Below the pieces are notes generated by a model. That model was not told the DNA's origin, did no database searches, and saw only the letters and a program-made list of their open reading frames with translations. This document shows positions 1-12,048 of a DNA stretch of 64,000 nucleotides, piece by piece (the stretch's first letter is position 1; every line of letters begins with the position of its first letter). Origin of the DNA: Niebla homalea (Eukaryota; Ascomycota; Lecanoromycetes; Lecanorales; Ramalinaceae); contig JAHGAU010000020.1 in assembly GCA_019925105.1 (NCBI GenBank), forward strand, positions 682,001-746,000. Reading direction: 5' to 3'. A program made the translations under genes and the position numbers.

Positions 1-851
1 AAGATGAAGAAAGTTGGGTTGATGAGGAACGAGAGATTGAATCGCCGCACTCGGGACGGCGGCAACCTCGGCTTGACGAAGTACAGTGCTGGTGCAGTGA
101 GCACAAAGACGAGAGCGGCCCAGCTACGCAACGCCCATCTGAAGCCGTACTTGTTGAGGAGCGCGTCCATGAGTAATGGGACAATGACTCCACCTATACC
201 CGTTCCTGTCCTATATACCGTGAGTCATTGGCTTCATGGCAGACATTTAGCAGCTGCATGACTCTTACCACATAATGCCGAAAGCCAGTCCCTTGCGCCG
301 AATGAACCATTCATCCATGAACAGTATGGTGGGCGCATAGGTACAAACCCCTCCGACTCCGTAAAGCACCCCTTGAAAGACGATGAGCTGAGTGGTCGTC
401 GTCGCAAAGGAGCTCGCCATGAATGCGCCACAGATGATGACGAGTCCGACATACGGAGAGGTCTTGCGTGTCAAAGGAAAGGCAAGCAGCGACATGAACC
501 AGAGCGGCAATCCGAGGTACATGATCCCCTGGAAGACGAACATCAGCATTTAAAGCAGACCCGGATCATGTTCGGGAATACCGAAGCTGTTGTGCCAATG
601 GTGGGAATGTTGGTGCTTCCGGCGAAGGGCTCATGAGTCGAGTAATACTCTTGCAGGACTCCAAAGGACAATGCAACTCCCCACGTCAATGTTTCGATGA
701 GAAAGCTGCCAGCGAGGAACAACCACGCATCTTTCCCGCCGTCAGCAGGCAGAAGTGTGGAGTCCGCAAGAGCATGGTCGTCATCCCAGTGATGAGCTGG
801 ATCTCCGTCGCCATTGCTACGAGATTCCAGTGAAATTGCGTCCCGAGACAT
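1..851 (-). CDS. MFS monocarboxylate-type transporter, N-terminal part (cut by window edge)
   Basis: Membrane transporter of the major facilitator superfamily, most like fungal monocarboxylate permease homologues. These usually sit in the plasma membrane; the substrate cannot be told. Exons on the minus strand are 582..851, 269..528 and 1..210, with introns 529..581 and 211..268 bounded by GT/AG. The start is the ATG at 849-851; the frame is open further upstream but without ATG. After a short acidic hydrophilic N-terminus (rich in D, H and G) comes GGKDAWLFLAGSFLIETLTWG, the usual first transmembrane segment of this family. It is followed by GIMYLGLPL (TM2), then VFQGVLYGVGG and later GTGIGGVIVPLL. 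Only about six helices are present; the C-terminal half lies outside the window. The identity as an MFS carrier is firm, the subfamily likely. Confidence 0.88.
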
Positions 852-2068
852 GGACGTGTTGACTTCGGTACCGGTCGAGCCTAGCGTCCCAATGTGAAGG
901 CTCCGCAGATGAGAGCTCAAAAGGACAATGTTTTGGCAAGGACGGCAAACGGTAGAAATGGCTCAATGATGCTACTATCGCCGTGAAAGAATATCACACA
1001 TGTGATGCTGGGAAAGTTCCTATGCCAAAGCCTTCAAAGAAAGGTGAGGAAGCCACCTGTTGCGCCTTTATAACTATAAGTTTAAGGTTATCGCCCTTTC
1101 CAATCTCCTCATCGCGGTAAGACGGACAGCCGCATAGACCTTGACGTCGCGTGCGTCGCAAGAGTCAGGCACCGGGCACTCGCTCGTACCCCAAAAGACA
1201 GCAAGCGAGGTACCTTCCTGGCATCAAAAACGATTTCAAGGTATGTGCGCCGAAGTCAAAGAACCCTCCATTTCTGTCATATCGTGTGGCTACTCAATAG
1301 ATGCTTTCTATGGATAGGCCATGCTATAGCAGATCCTCAGAGATGACTGTGACATCGATCGCGCGCTCGAAACTTCCCTGAATCCTCATTGCCACCGGTT
1401 GCTCAGTTACAAGCTTTCCAGGACCCGTGCGCCATTTCTGATATCTGACCGTGGCCCTGTCCACCCTGGCTCGCCTGGCCACCTTGCTCTTTCGAATCAC
1501 GTGTTCTAAGCAGCCAATTTATGTAAATTAGGGAAGTAACGCAATGGCTCAATAATTCCTCCGATCCAATCAGCTGTGAGGAAGCTCTATGACTAAGATG
1601 CCACCGAGCATATATTAGTGCAAAAGTCGGCGGATACTCGTCCCGACCTCAAGCCTCCATTTGGGCTACTCGAGTCCTGACTGCCTAATGGTCTTACGAA
1701 GGTTCAGTCTCTGCCCTTTGGAGGATTCCGAATCAGCGGCTTCAACATGAATGATCAGTCATTTCGGACTCGGGATGATTCGTTCCTGCTCAGGTTAATT
1801 GAAAATAATTGATTAAGGGCGAGGCCTGATGATGCTTCATCTATAAATGTGGGTGTAAGCCTGATTTCAATATCAGAATTGCAAACCAAGTCGCACCCAG
1901 CTCTGAATTTTGACAAACTCTGAATAGCAAGGCATCAATGTAATACCACTCGAGCCTTCTTCACTACGTTTTGACCTTCTGCTTTTCAATCGCGATATCC
2001 CATCAAAACATTTTTAAACCACCTTAAGGCTCCTTGACCCGCTTGCTACGCAAAGCCCACCACCACCA
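852..2068. other. Spacer between divergent MFS and NmrA-like genes
   Basis: About 1.2 kb between two divergently transcribed genes, so it must carry both promoters. I see no convincing ORF, tRNA or repeat. AT-rich patches near 1500-1560 and 1795-1850, and a C-rich leader just before the ATG at 2069, fit promoter and 5' UTR sequence. Confidence 0.5.
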
Positions 2069-2869
2069 ATGTCCACCTCAAAGCCCATTCTTGCCTTTTT
2101 CGGCCCCACCGGTGGCTCTACCCTCGCCTGCCTGGTTTCTGCGCTCAACGCTGGTTATATCTGCCTCGCCCTGGCGCGCACCCCGGAAAAGCTGATCTCC
2201 GCCCTTCTTCCAGCAGGCGTCCCGCAATCAACCATCTCCGAACGTCTCCACATCACCAAAGGCGATGTCCTCAACACCACCGACGTCGCCCGTGCCCTGA
2301 CTTTCTCTGGGGAAGCAGCCGACATCATCATAAGTGGTATCGGCACCTGGCCCAGCCTATCCACCTTGTTGTTCGGCGAAATCACCGTCTGCAGAAAGGG
2401 GGTGGCGACCATATTCGATGCCCTTCGTCACCTCCCCCCTTCCTCCACCGCCACTACGCCGGGTTCCACGGGGAAGAAGCAGAAGAAGAAGCCTTTACTG
2501 GTAGCCCTCTCCAGCACAGGCATCTACCGCCATCCCGAACCCCGCGACCTGCCCCTCCTCATGGCGCCACTCTACCTCTGTCTCAAAGTGCCGCACGATG
2601 ACAAAATCGCCATGGAGGATGTCATCACCGCCGAAATGGCCAGGGGAGAAGGGGAAGGAGGGGCCGTGATTAGGGGGTGGGTGATGCCGCGCCCCAGTCT
2701 ATTGACGGATGGACCCGCCACCGAGGGGCTTGTAAGGGCCGGGGTGGAAGGGGCGCCGGCGGTGGGGTATACGATTAGTAGGCAGGATGTGGGGAGGTGG
2801 ATGTTTGAGAATTGTGTGGAGAAGCAGGGGGAGGGCTGGGTGGGGAGGAAGGTGAGTTTGACGTATTAA
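2069..2869 (+). CDS. NmrA/SDR-like NAD(P)-binding protein
   Basis: Single-exon, 266-aa protein of the atypical short-chain dehydrogenase / NAD(P)H-binding (NmrA-like) type. The N-terminus ILAFFGPTGGSTLACL (residues 7-22) has the GxTGG-like dinucleotide loop after a beta strand. ITKGDVLN (about 62-69) fits the acidic strand-3/4 position, and LVALSSTGIYR (about 145-155) resembles the conserved strand with Ser-Thr before the active-site region. The PRPSLLTDGP segment (about 210) matches the family's C-terminal half. The substrate is unknown; members serve as redox sensors or small-molecule reductases. The start has a C/A-rich Kozak-like context. It lies divergent to the MFS gene, but nothing links the two functionally. 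Confidence 0.82.
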   Translation: MSTSKPILAFFGPTGGSTLACLVSALNAGYICLALARTPEKLISALLPAGVPQSTISERLHITKGDVLNTTDVARALTFSGEAADIIISGIGTWPSLSTLLFGEITVCRKGVATIFDALRHLPPSSTATTPGSTGKKQKKKPLLVALSSTGIYRHPEPRDLPLLMAPLYLCLKVPHDDKIAMEDVITAEMARGEGEGGAVIRGWVMPRPSLLTDGPATEGLVRAGVEGAPAVGYTISRQDVGRWMFENCVEKQGEGWVGRKVSLTY

Positions 2870-3569
2870 GCGGATGCCGCAGGTTGGATTCTGGCTGTTG
2901 GTATCATCTGGGTGGGAGTGAGTGCGATTCGTAGTCAAAAATGGAGGCCCACTGTATGAGGCGCCGGAGCATAGTCATTCAAGTAGGTCAACAGTGAGCC
3001 AAATTTGCTCACCTACTTGGTGCTCCTATTTGTTTTGCCTTCTACGTTTCTGCACCTTTCGAATTCGATCCGCCCCTTTAAAATACTCTGCCGTCACCAT
3101 TGCGCCAATCCCCTATGCCATCTCACTCGCGCTCCATCCCCACGGAAAGTTTTGCAGCACCCTCTGCAACGTCCTCAACAATCCGTCCTGAGGCCGCAAA
3201 GTCTCCTTGAACATCCTGATACACCACACAGGATATGCTCATGTGCGGACCCCTTCCCCCATCCTCCTCACACACTATCACAAAAGAAACTGAACTCGCC
3301 AACCCCGCGCCCCCACCACCCTTCACCAACCCACCCGCCCAGAACTGGCCCCGACATCGCCACCGCCTCCTCGTTCGGGGAAACGGCCGGGTTGAGCACC
3401 ACCGCCGCCGCCAGCAGATCCGGCTGCTGCACCACGCTGCGGCTCAGTCCGGTGGGGTTGCGCGCGCCGCCGGATCCCCCGCCCTCCACCCCCAGAGTCG
3501 TCGCGGCAGAACACCACCACATCTCCCCCTCGATCGAAGAGGACGCGGGGATGTCTGTCTGTCGATCCG

Positions 3570-3602
3570 GACGGATGGATGGATGAATGGATGGATGGAT
3601 GG
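3570..3602. repeat. GGAT/TGGA tetranucleotide repeat
   Basis: Imperfect tandem array of about eight GGAT units (with one GAAT variant) in a non-coding spacer. Confidence 0.85.
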
Positions 3603-3860
3603 ACCTGGCCTGCACCCGTGATGAGCAGGCAAGATCGTATGAACCGCGCCCACGCGGCCTGTCTAGTAGGTGGCCTGGAATTGGGGCGGCCAGGTGTTTG
3701 TTTCCGTGTATTCGGTTTTCGGGGGGGGGCAATTAGAGGTCGATAACGTTCTTGGAGTTCGAGGGTTTTTCTTTCTCCACGTCTGTGCATGTTATCCATG
3801 TTATCTGATAGATAAAAGATTGGGGGTCCAGAGATGAGGGCAGGGAGCGTATGGTGCTTT

Positions 3861-3877
3861 CATGCATGCATGCATGC
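3861..3877. repeat. CATG tetranucleotide repeat
   Basis: Four tandem CATG units, a self-complementary short array in the spacer. Confidence 0.85.
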
Positions 3878-4562
3878 TCTAAACGACTAGTCTGCCTTAG
3901 TCCCGTTGCGGTTTTCAAGGGGATGGCGGTAGAAGGAGATTAGGAGATGTTCTTCCTCCTCTCTCTCCACCCCCCCATCTCAGAGATCTTTAATGAACAA
4001 TAGATAGTAAAGTAGTTAATTACTGTTGGAACGAGACGAGTTGCGGAGCTTTCAGCCCACCAAGACCGTTCCAGGATTGGCAGATCGTTAGTGGACAAGA
4101 GAACAGATCAAGAAACGCAGGGAGAAGCAGAGGAGGAAATAGGACATGCAGATCATCGCTGGCTTGATAACTGCTTGATGAATGGATCTCAGATAGGGGA
4201 GCGCTTCTCTAGCTTATCGATGTTCTGGGAGCGTTGGATCGGTGAAAGCTTCAGATATTTGCGCGCTCTGCTGATACAGCATGATCAACGCTTTGGCAAT
4301 TCAGACGTAGAAATGCAAGGTATTGAATTGAAGAATGCAGACCATCTACAATAAGCCTCACACATGGCTTCCAGATTTGATAGTCGATCATCAACAGCCG
4401 AATGCTCGTGAGAGCGCTTTGTGCCGGGAATATCTAACTTGCAAGAACACGAGAGAATTGAAAGCTATTATGCACACTGTCTTCGCTTTTGGATGTCGTA
4501 GGATGTGGCTCGGGAGCCGTAAAAGCCGAAATATGCCGCCGTTGGGAACCGAAAGATGTGAA

Positions 4563-7500
4563 TCAGTCCGAGTCCTCCTGCTTCGACTCGCTGGAGCTGG
4601 CTCGCACATTGGGTGTGCTCTCAGCTGCTTCGATTGCCTCCTGCTCTTCGTTAGAGTCACCGTGCTCTTCCTTCTCCAATTTGACTCCTTCAACCTCCTC
4701 TTTCTCGTGCTTTTCGCCGCCATCTTCGCCGGCCGCCTCATCCTCTACCTTATCCACCTCGAGTCCAACAATGCGTCTCATCATCTTCTCGACACCTTCA
4801 ATGGTATGCATGGTTTCTTTCCTGACCTGGCGGTGGACTTTGGGAAGGATCTCCCCTTCCTTGGGCTGATCCCCGCCTCCCAGAACGGAGCGGTAATCCC
4901 TTTTGACCTGCAGGAATACTTCGTCCGTCTTATCACTCAACACCTCCTCCGCTTCTTCGACCAAGCCATGGAGCTGGCGTCGAACCTCGTCAACACTTTC
5001 TTGAAACATTGTGAGCCGATGGTGTGCGATGTGACTATTCATGCGACCTTTCATCCGCATGAATTGTCCCCCCCCTATGCTTATCAGCGAGATTGTTTGT
5101 ATAGATATTAGATACACTTACCAGTCTCTTGCTGGCACCAGTCGTAAGCGTCGAACATGTACCGCTCGATGACGGGCACAAACTCCCTGTTGATGTCCTT
5201 TTGCTTGGCCATTATCGTATCTTTCGTAGAAGTTGCCAGGTCCTTCAGAATCTGTTCGTACAAGGTCATTTGATGTGAGAGCATTGACATGCCAGCAATA
5301 CCAGCACCGATTCGACGAGCTCTCGTCTCGGTGTCACGGTGAAAGCTCTTGAGACCAGCGGGAGCAGTGCGGGTGAAATTGTTCAGAACAATCTGGAGAC
5401 GCCTAGTAAAAACCTTCTCCCACCCTGGAGCGATCACCTTGATCATTGGCTCCGTCAGCTGAGCATTCCAGTCATGCGGGCCCTGAGCGTTTGTAAAGAC
5501 TCCATTACGTCGACATAGGGCTTTATAGGTCGCCCAATATAGTCCACCCGCTGCACGGTCCCCGCGATTGACAGGCGCCCCCCACTTATGCGCAGTCTCG
5601 ACTGAGTCCCCGGAGGCATTCGAAACTGCGGTTTCGTACTTTTCGAAGATGTTGTCGTTGAGCTCATCCTTGAGCTCGCGGCAGACGGTCTTGATGGCAT
5701 TGTCAAGGCTCTACAACGCGAGGTATCGGTTAGCGCACGGTTTTCACCAAACCAAAAATTGAATCCAACACACGTACATGGTGTCGGAGGTGCCGTCTGG
5801 ACTTACACGCTCGAGTCCGTCGAATCCCTTTTTGAGGTATCTTGCCTCCCTAGCTTTCTGCTCTGCGGTCAGATTGGCGCCTGTACCGTCGCTCGAGGCC
5901 CATAAGTTTAGGGAGTTCAACAGCTGGCTGAGTTTGTTCATGAAAGAGCGGCAATTGGCTGCGCGCCCCGTCTCCGTGAGCTTTTCGCAATGAGCCTGAA
6001 GGGCAGGAATCTCGGTCTCCTCTATGCTGGTAAAGCCGGGGACACGGGGTTCTTTGCGAAGTCTTCCCTGGAGCTTTTGGTATCCTATCGAGAGTTGAAG
6101 ACTGAGCATCTTCTTCTGGCAGAAAATAATTTAGAGGAACTGTGCTTACCCCTTGATGAAACGCAAAACACTGGCAAGCCCCGGGCGACCTCATCATAGT
6201 CTCTCACTTCGCTGTCCGGGTTGAAATTTTCCTCGTCTTCTTCGGCTGCTATTTCTTGATCAAGTTCCTTGATACCAGCGGCAAAATCCTGTTGTATCGC
6301 TCCCTTCGAGTACTGATTGCGGCCGGAAATGCACATTGCGGATAGCTCGCTCTCGATCTTGGACTCAGCGTCCTTGGCTCCAATAAGTTCTTTCCTAATC
6401 GCGGCCATCTGCTCTGTGATCTCTTTTCTCTGGGCTCTGGTATCCTTCTTGACGTTCTTGAATTCCTGCACTTTGGCTGATACCTCCTGTTCGGTCAAGG
6501 GTTGTAGGTCTTCTGAGTGAGACGATTCACTGTCCTGTTCATCATCATCGTCGCTGATCTCCACCTCATCATCAGTCTCCTTGAATTCGCTGTCCTCGGG
6601 ATCGCTGGAGGCTTTTCTTGCTTTCTTTCGACTTAAGGTCTGCTTGCTGCTTGCCTTACGCTTCTTGTCTGCAGACTTGATTGGGGGGCCATAAGTGACT
6701 TTGCCCTCGCTCACCGACTCTTTGAGAGTCTCCCAGACCTCGATTTGTTCATCGGCGTCGTTGGCGACCTCCTCATAGACAGCCTTCGTCTCTTTCATCC
6801 CCTCGAGCTGCTTATTTAGCCTTTCCCGCTGAGCTGACAGGCGATCGATCTCATCCCAAGATGGGCCCATTTGTTCATCAAGGCCAAGACTGTCCTGCGC
6901 CTCTGTGAGGCTGATATCGTCCGTCTTTGAGCAAATGAAGCTGACGGAACTGAAACCCCCATCCATCTTCAGCTGTCTCTTGAAGGATTCACCAAGCAAT
7001 GACTTTGCGGCCTTATCATCTACTGCTCGATTGATCGGAGCCACGATCCAAAGGCCGGTGCATTGTTTCATGTATCCCTCCGCCACCGCTGCTCGAGCTG
7101 CATTCGCGTCATGAACACCGGGAAGGTCGACGATTACTGCTCCAGTGGATAATGCAGAAGACTTGACGTACAATCTGACAACCTTGATGAGTGGCCAGAA
7201 TTCTCGTTCTTTCTTTTCCTTCTTACCGTCCTTGTCTTTTTTGCCTATATTACACGCGGAGTCAGCATTGCTTTTTCAAGGAAAAGCTTGGAGTCCCCCA
7301 TTGCTTCAGACAAGACAAGACCTCCAGCAGTTTGACAAACATAGAAGACGTGTCTGTGAAATCCACGTACCTGTCGATTTTTCTTTGCTGTCAACGAAAC
7401 CTTGCAACTTCTTGTAAAATATTAGAGAATCCGTCTCTTCGAGGTTCCTCGAGCTATCCAGGATATGGGACACGTCTCTCAACATGGTTTTGATATTGCT

Positions 7501-9337
7501 GTTTGCAATATCTTCTTTTGTTTTATGAGGATAGACGGCCTTGATCTTGGCATACGCAACGCCGGCATCGGTATCCTCGTTGCTGCATTCTCTAGACACA
7601 TTTCCATTCCCATCTAATAGATCCTCGAAAAGGATCTTGAGCTCTTTCTCCCAATCCGCCATGCCAATGAACTCGATCTCGGCCATGTAAGGTTTGTCTT
7701 GGTAGTTGTATGAAATTTCGGTCACACAGGCCGTGCATGCTCTCATACAATTCGTGGGCACCAGGCGCTCCTCGTCCAGCATGGCGTTAATCACAGAGGA
7801 TTTGCCTGCGCCAGTATTGCCCACAACACCAATGACTGTCCTTGTCTTCACAGCCTGCTTTTGCAAAGCCTCGATCTGCGTAATCCATTGCTCTGCGTCC
7901 GGGCTATTGGGCATCTTCTCGGCTAATGGCTTTTTCATCGTGTTCAATAACTCCACGCTTGCTTCAACAGCAGCCTCCAGGATCTGAGGCGTGGCATCAC
8001 TGAGCAGACTTGAAAGCTGGAAGTGCCTTTGTTTCTGGTCTTCAATCTCTGTTGCAGTGAGAGGCGGCTCAGAGATTTCGGCAGAAATCTGAGGTCCGGA
8101 AGGGGGAAGATTGTGATGTGGAACAGCTGCAGTGCTCGCAGGTGCGTTGCTAGGTGTAGATGTGCGAGGGGCATCGATGGGACGAGTGACCTCAGCCTTA
8201 GGCTCAAGCGCGATGCCATAGGTGGCGCGTTGGTATTCGCTCAGCCCGCGCCAACATGCCCACAGGTGGCGATCATGCTGATCTGTGCGATATATTAGCA
8301 ACGTCTTGGATCATCAACGGTGGAGATACCTAGGGGAATATTGGGAAAAGCGCGGCGGGCTCCTAGGTAGAACGCAGATTTAGCATCAGATTGCGCGTCA
8401 GAAGTGGAGTCACAGCGAAAGGACCGGTAAGAACGTCTCTAGGTTCCACTTACCTCCGATGAAATCAGCACGATACTGCCAAAACTGGCCGACATCGACC
8501 TTGACGAGCCCGTCCCAACCCGGATAATGCGACTCGGCCTGTAAAGGTGGCAGACCACGCGGGTATTGTGTTGCGTAAGGTTGTGGCAGAGGTGTGCCAT
8601 TCGGATGGGGGATCGCACAGGGCTGAGGATCTGGTGAGACTAGCGATGGAAGGGGCGTAGGGTGGCCAGATTGAGGAAGATTCGGAAACATCCTGCTTGC
8701 TGGCTGGGGGATCAAAGGGCGCTCCGTCTTGAATTCGCTCTTGATAGGCTGCTGAGGTATTGCGTTCTCTCCTGGACCAGGCATTGATCCTACTGTAGAG
8801 GCAGGTGAAACTTTTTGAGTTCTCGCATTTGGATCCTTTGGGGTCAATGGCATTATTGGCTTGTCAGCTCGCTCAGGTGTCCGGGACAACATTGAGTCCG
8901 TTCCGTCGACAGCATCAAAGGCAACAAGATTGTCACCAGTGGTGTTCAAGGAGCCCACTGTGCTACGGAGCTCAACCGGAGTCCCATTGTACATCAATGT
9001 CCAAGGTGTTGCTCCATCCCTTTTTGCATTGTATTGCTCATGAATCTTGGAAAGTGTGATTCTCTGAGTCGTATCAGTGCTGTGCATCTGGGGGGTGTTT
9101 TGGGTGAAGAGGCTCTTACAGCACGACACTTGATCCAGAGGAAATCCTCTTGGTCTAGATCCTCATCAGGCTTCTTGCCTGTCTTCAGGATAGCCTGCCT
9201 CACATTAGCCTACACCCTTACAGCGTCTGATAGGTCTGTCTAGCGCTTACGACTGCAATTGTGGATGGGTTCTGAAGGATATCTGGAATGAGCTCCTTTG
9301 CTTTGGTATGTAGGAGAGAATGCCGTGGATCTGCCAT
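4563..9337 (-). CDS. Dynamin-like GTPase resembling nuclear GTPase SLIP-GC
   Basis: Large GTPase of the dynamin superfamily, closest in layout to vertebrate SLIP-GC and its many fungal homologues. Nine exons (minus): 9251..9337, 9120..9194, 8454..9063, 8330..8362, 7371..8282, 6150..7244, 5807..6084, 5122..5710 and 4563..5074, all joined by GT/AG with matching phase, giving about 1396 aa. The G1 loop GNTGAGKSS is at residues 423-431, G3 DLPG at about 612-615 and a G4-like SKTD at about 678-681. A coiled-coil segment follows. Then comes a Lys/Arg-rich NLS-like block (KKRKASS, RKKARKASS) and a run of Asp/Glu/Ser. The conserved C-terminal part contains GGLYWATYKALCRRNGVF, a family hallmark. The roughly 270 residues before the GTPase domain are Pro-rich and unrecognised, except for a short FWQYRADFIGG stretch. 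Nuclear location is inferred only. The GTPase call is firm; the two smallest N-terminal exons are less certain. Confidence 0.87.
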
Positions 9338-10138
9338 CTTACAAGTCTATGCTATGTAGCAAGACTCTTAAAGATGTGACAGGATTCAGGGCAATATAAG
9401 GTCAGTAATGGATTGCCGAAAGCTCTGGTTCTTTCAGTGTGAAAGTTTGCAAGCAGTCGCAGACTCGCAGTCGCGCGACGCGTCTAGTAAATAATTGCGG
9501 GAGCGCTAGAACGAACGTAGATTTATCGATAAGCCACGCTTTTCTCTTGGCGTACGTGATGATCATAGAGCCGATGTGATCAAGGAGACAGAGGAAACAT
9601 TGTCCATTCTCTTGCAAATGAAAGCTTCTTCTGTTTCATAATGCTCAAAAGATACTACTGCAGTAAGTCTCACAGCGATAAACAGGGTCATTACCCCCTG
9701 GGAAAGACATTGTTGGTGTCGTAGGTATTGCCGGCGAATGGCAGTAAAGATGTTGTAAAGTAAGATCCTTGTACGAATTGAAGACAGTATGGCCATTGTG
9801 AAACAACCTACATCAGCTCCAAACAACCGAAAGGCTTTTTGACTGCCAAAGTAGCCAATCCTAGACTGACCATCCACCATCACCTGCCGGAAAATGGGCT
9901 TTTGGTAACTTACAAGCGTAATGCCTGCGAGTCCGAGACCATAATTTGATCCTGGGTCTTGCTAGAGATGAAGTAGTATGAACGATTTCAACACATTAAC
10001 TGATGCAGGATGTGGCGGGATTTTCTTGAAAATTTGTGGACCTCTCGAAGACATCGATGAAATCGGAAGAAACGCCCTAGAGATCCAATCACCTCCTCGG
10101 AGAGCTTGCAGGTTACCTACATTATGACCCGTCAAATT
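9338..10138. other. Spacer between SLIP-GC-like gene and METTL16 3' end
   Basis: 800 bp upstream of the GTPase start. A minus-strand ORF at 9563-9880 (about 106 codons, ATG at 9880) has no recognisable domain and no clear flanking signals, so I do not call it. Otherwise nothing is seen; promoter sequence of the GTPase is expected here. Confidence 0.45.
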
Positions 10139-11844
10139 TTAGGTTGGACGCCCTTCACTAAGCTGCCGCTTGAGCATGCCGCAAAAGCTTTCGAACAATA
10201 CGCTGTCCCTGCCTTGCAACCATCTGATCGTGGCAGTAATCCCCCCTTTCCTTGGGAGCCTCAGCAAGATCTTGACAGCTAAAGCAGGCTCATCAGGGTC
10301 TTCGTCCTCCATATCATCTGCTGTTTTCTCCTCCGCATGCTTTCTTTTACGCCGCGCAGCTCTCGACCAGACGTTTGCCTTCGCAAGGCCTACTCCCTCG
10401 GACAATTCTGGCTTGTACTGCCATTGCATATCAAGCTTCTGCATCAAGTGATTTAGCTTGTGAGCACTTGTGTCTATCGTTGTCGCCCACGGCACGAGTT
10501 TGTATTCAGTCGGAAATGGGAGTAGATGTTTCGGCAGCGTCGAACTTGCTCTAGCGACGGCCTGCATCGCATATCAGGATAGACCTTGCGGCTCATTGGT
10601 ATGAAGCCTTACCTCGATGGGTCGGTAAGATCCCCAGCTCCAGCCAACAACCCAGCGCTTGGTCGCATTACCTGGCATGAGATCTGTGACGGCAAAGTTG
10701 GTGACTCCGGCCTCTTTGATCTTCTCGATGATCTGCTCCACACTACTTGCCTTGCCCAGCATGCTCGTATACCATTGACATCGCTCTTGAAGGTCTCTAC
10801 TTTCCTCGATCATACGAGTCACGAACGCGACTTCACCACCCTGTGTGACCATCTCGACATCGGCACCTGTACACCAAGAGCATGGAGGGCGCTTTTTGGC
10901 CGCAGCCGATGCTAGCAGGTCGGCTGTAGAGGAGTAAAATGGAGGATTGCACATTGAAAAGTCGATACTTAGATTGGTCAGGCATCTCCATAGACCTCAG
11001 CAAAAGCGATCTGACATACCCTTCCAGGTTCAGCTGATTCAGCGGAAATAGGGATTGAGCAGGTTGAGTCTGTAAAGGGCGGATCCGAGACTTGAGATCA
11101 TTTCGTACAATGTTGTTCTTCGCGCTTTCCAGGCTTTTCGGATCGATATCTGAACATGATTTAGGAGGTCTTCGGAAATGTTGTCAATTGAGATGGTGTA
11201 CCTGTTGCGGCGAACTTCCATTTGGGTCTTTGGACGCAGCCCAAGAGAGGGTAAATGCAACTAGCCCCAGTACCTCTTAAATGGTTCCGCATCAGTGTCA
11301 AAGATCTTTACTCTGTAGTCTGTTCGCTGACGCACATGTCTAGCCCAACGACATCTCTTCCGGTATCGAATTTGTCCTTGTAGCCGCCACTGGTGGAGTC
11401 AAGAAGACCTTGTAACCAGAGGATGTAGTGATGTCTGCCAAGCGTCAGCGCATGGCTAGCTCTCTCGACAGGTGGACCTCATACCTATTTGGCACCTAGC
11501 ATTGCATGAGTCCACCTTTTGTTTAACGTCCGGCCCAAGAACATACTGGGGGACATAGGCGATCGCTAGGAAGGTCGATTTGGATGCCGAAATCGCGATG
11601 CAAAAGGCTCTTGGTCAACTCCCTACCAAATATTAACAGTGCACTCAGTTCCTTACTTGTAACACTGACTGAACCGTGCGTGGGTTGCTAAAGTCAAGCT
11701 GGCTGTTGTTCTTCAGACTGGATCTGTTTCAGTTGGAGCCATGATCTTGGACTTGGGGCCATCGCACTGTTTGTTGAACGACGGATACTGCATGGCCAAA
11801 GCAGCGAAGTCGATACCATGCTCGTATTTACTTCGCATGGCCAT
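10139..11844 (-). CDS. METTL16-type RNA N6-adenosine methyltransferase
   Basis: Predicted SAM-dependent methyltransferase of the METTL16/RlmF family, which methylates an adenosine in U6 snRNA (S. pombe Mtl16 is the fungal reference). Nine exons (minus): 11768..11844, 11657..11723, 11547..11618, 11485..11495, 11336..11434, 11202..11275, 11020..11149, 10613..10967 and 10139..10561, about 435 aa. The N-terminus DFAALAMQYPSF and NPRTVQ match the family. The SAM loop DIGTGASCIYPLLG starts at about residue 108, ATDIDPKSLESA follows, and the catalytic NPPF is at 184-187. The C-terminal part is basic (SRAARRKRKH). Exon 4 is an 11-nt microexon. Two introns use GTGCG donors and one modelled intron is only 38 nt, so the N-terminal structure needs transcript support. 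The enzyme core is very clear. Confidence 0.88.
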
Positions 11845-12048
11845 GACGTGGCGAGATTTATCATGTGTGTTCCTCGATGAGAAGAAAACAGACGAGCCAG
11901 CGAGGGGACGGAGCTTTGGATGTTGGACGTCAAAGCGGAAGCAATTCCGCAGAAGGTATCGTATTCGTATTACTTAAATGAGATGCGGCAAGGCGACCAT
12001 CGTTCTACAAATGCTTGATGAAGAATTTAAAGGGTCTTCGATTCGGGG
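11845..12048. promoter_or_regulatory. Shared intergenic promoter region, METTL16 / TTC27-like
   Basis: Only about 204 bp separates the two divergent start codons, so the two promoters must overlap or be shared. No canonical TATA box stands out. Confidence 0.45.

Larger units (their letters stand above)
2870..4562. other. Spacer with simple repeats, no gene supported
   Basis: Long spacer between the 3' ends of two convergent genes. It has a GC-rich stretch (3290-3540) that is open in several frames on both strands, which is typical of base composition rather than coding. Short tetranucleotide arrays are present (listed separately). Several overlapping ORFs of 60-190 codons conflict with one another and none shows a recognisable domain. 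Confidence 0.5.

Noticed and set aside
3005..3799. Several overlapping long frames on both strands
   Set aside because: GC-rich, stop-poor composition; frames conflict and show simple-sequence peptides only.
9563..9880. 106-codon minus ORF upstream of the GTPase gene
   Set aside because: No domain and it falls in the expected promoter region of the GTPase.
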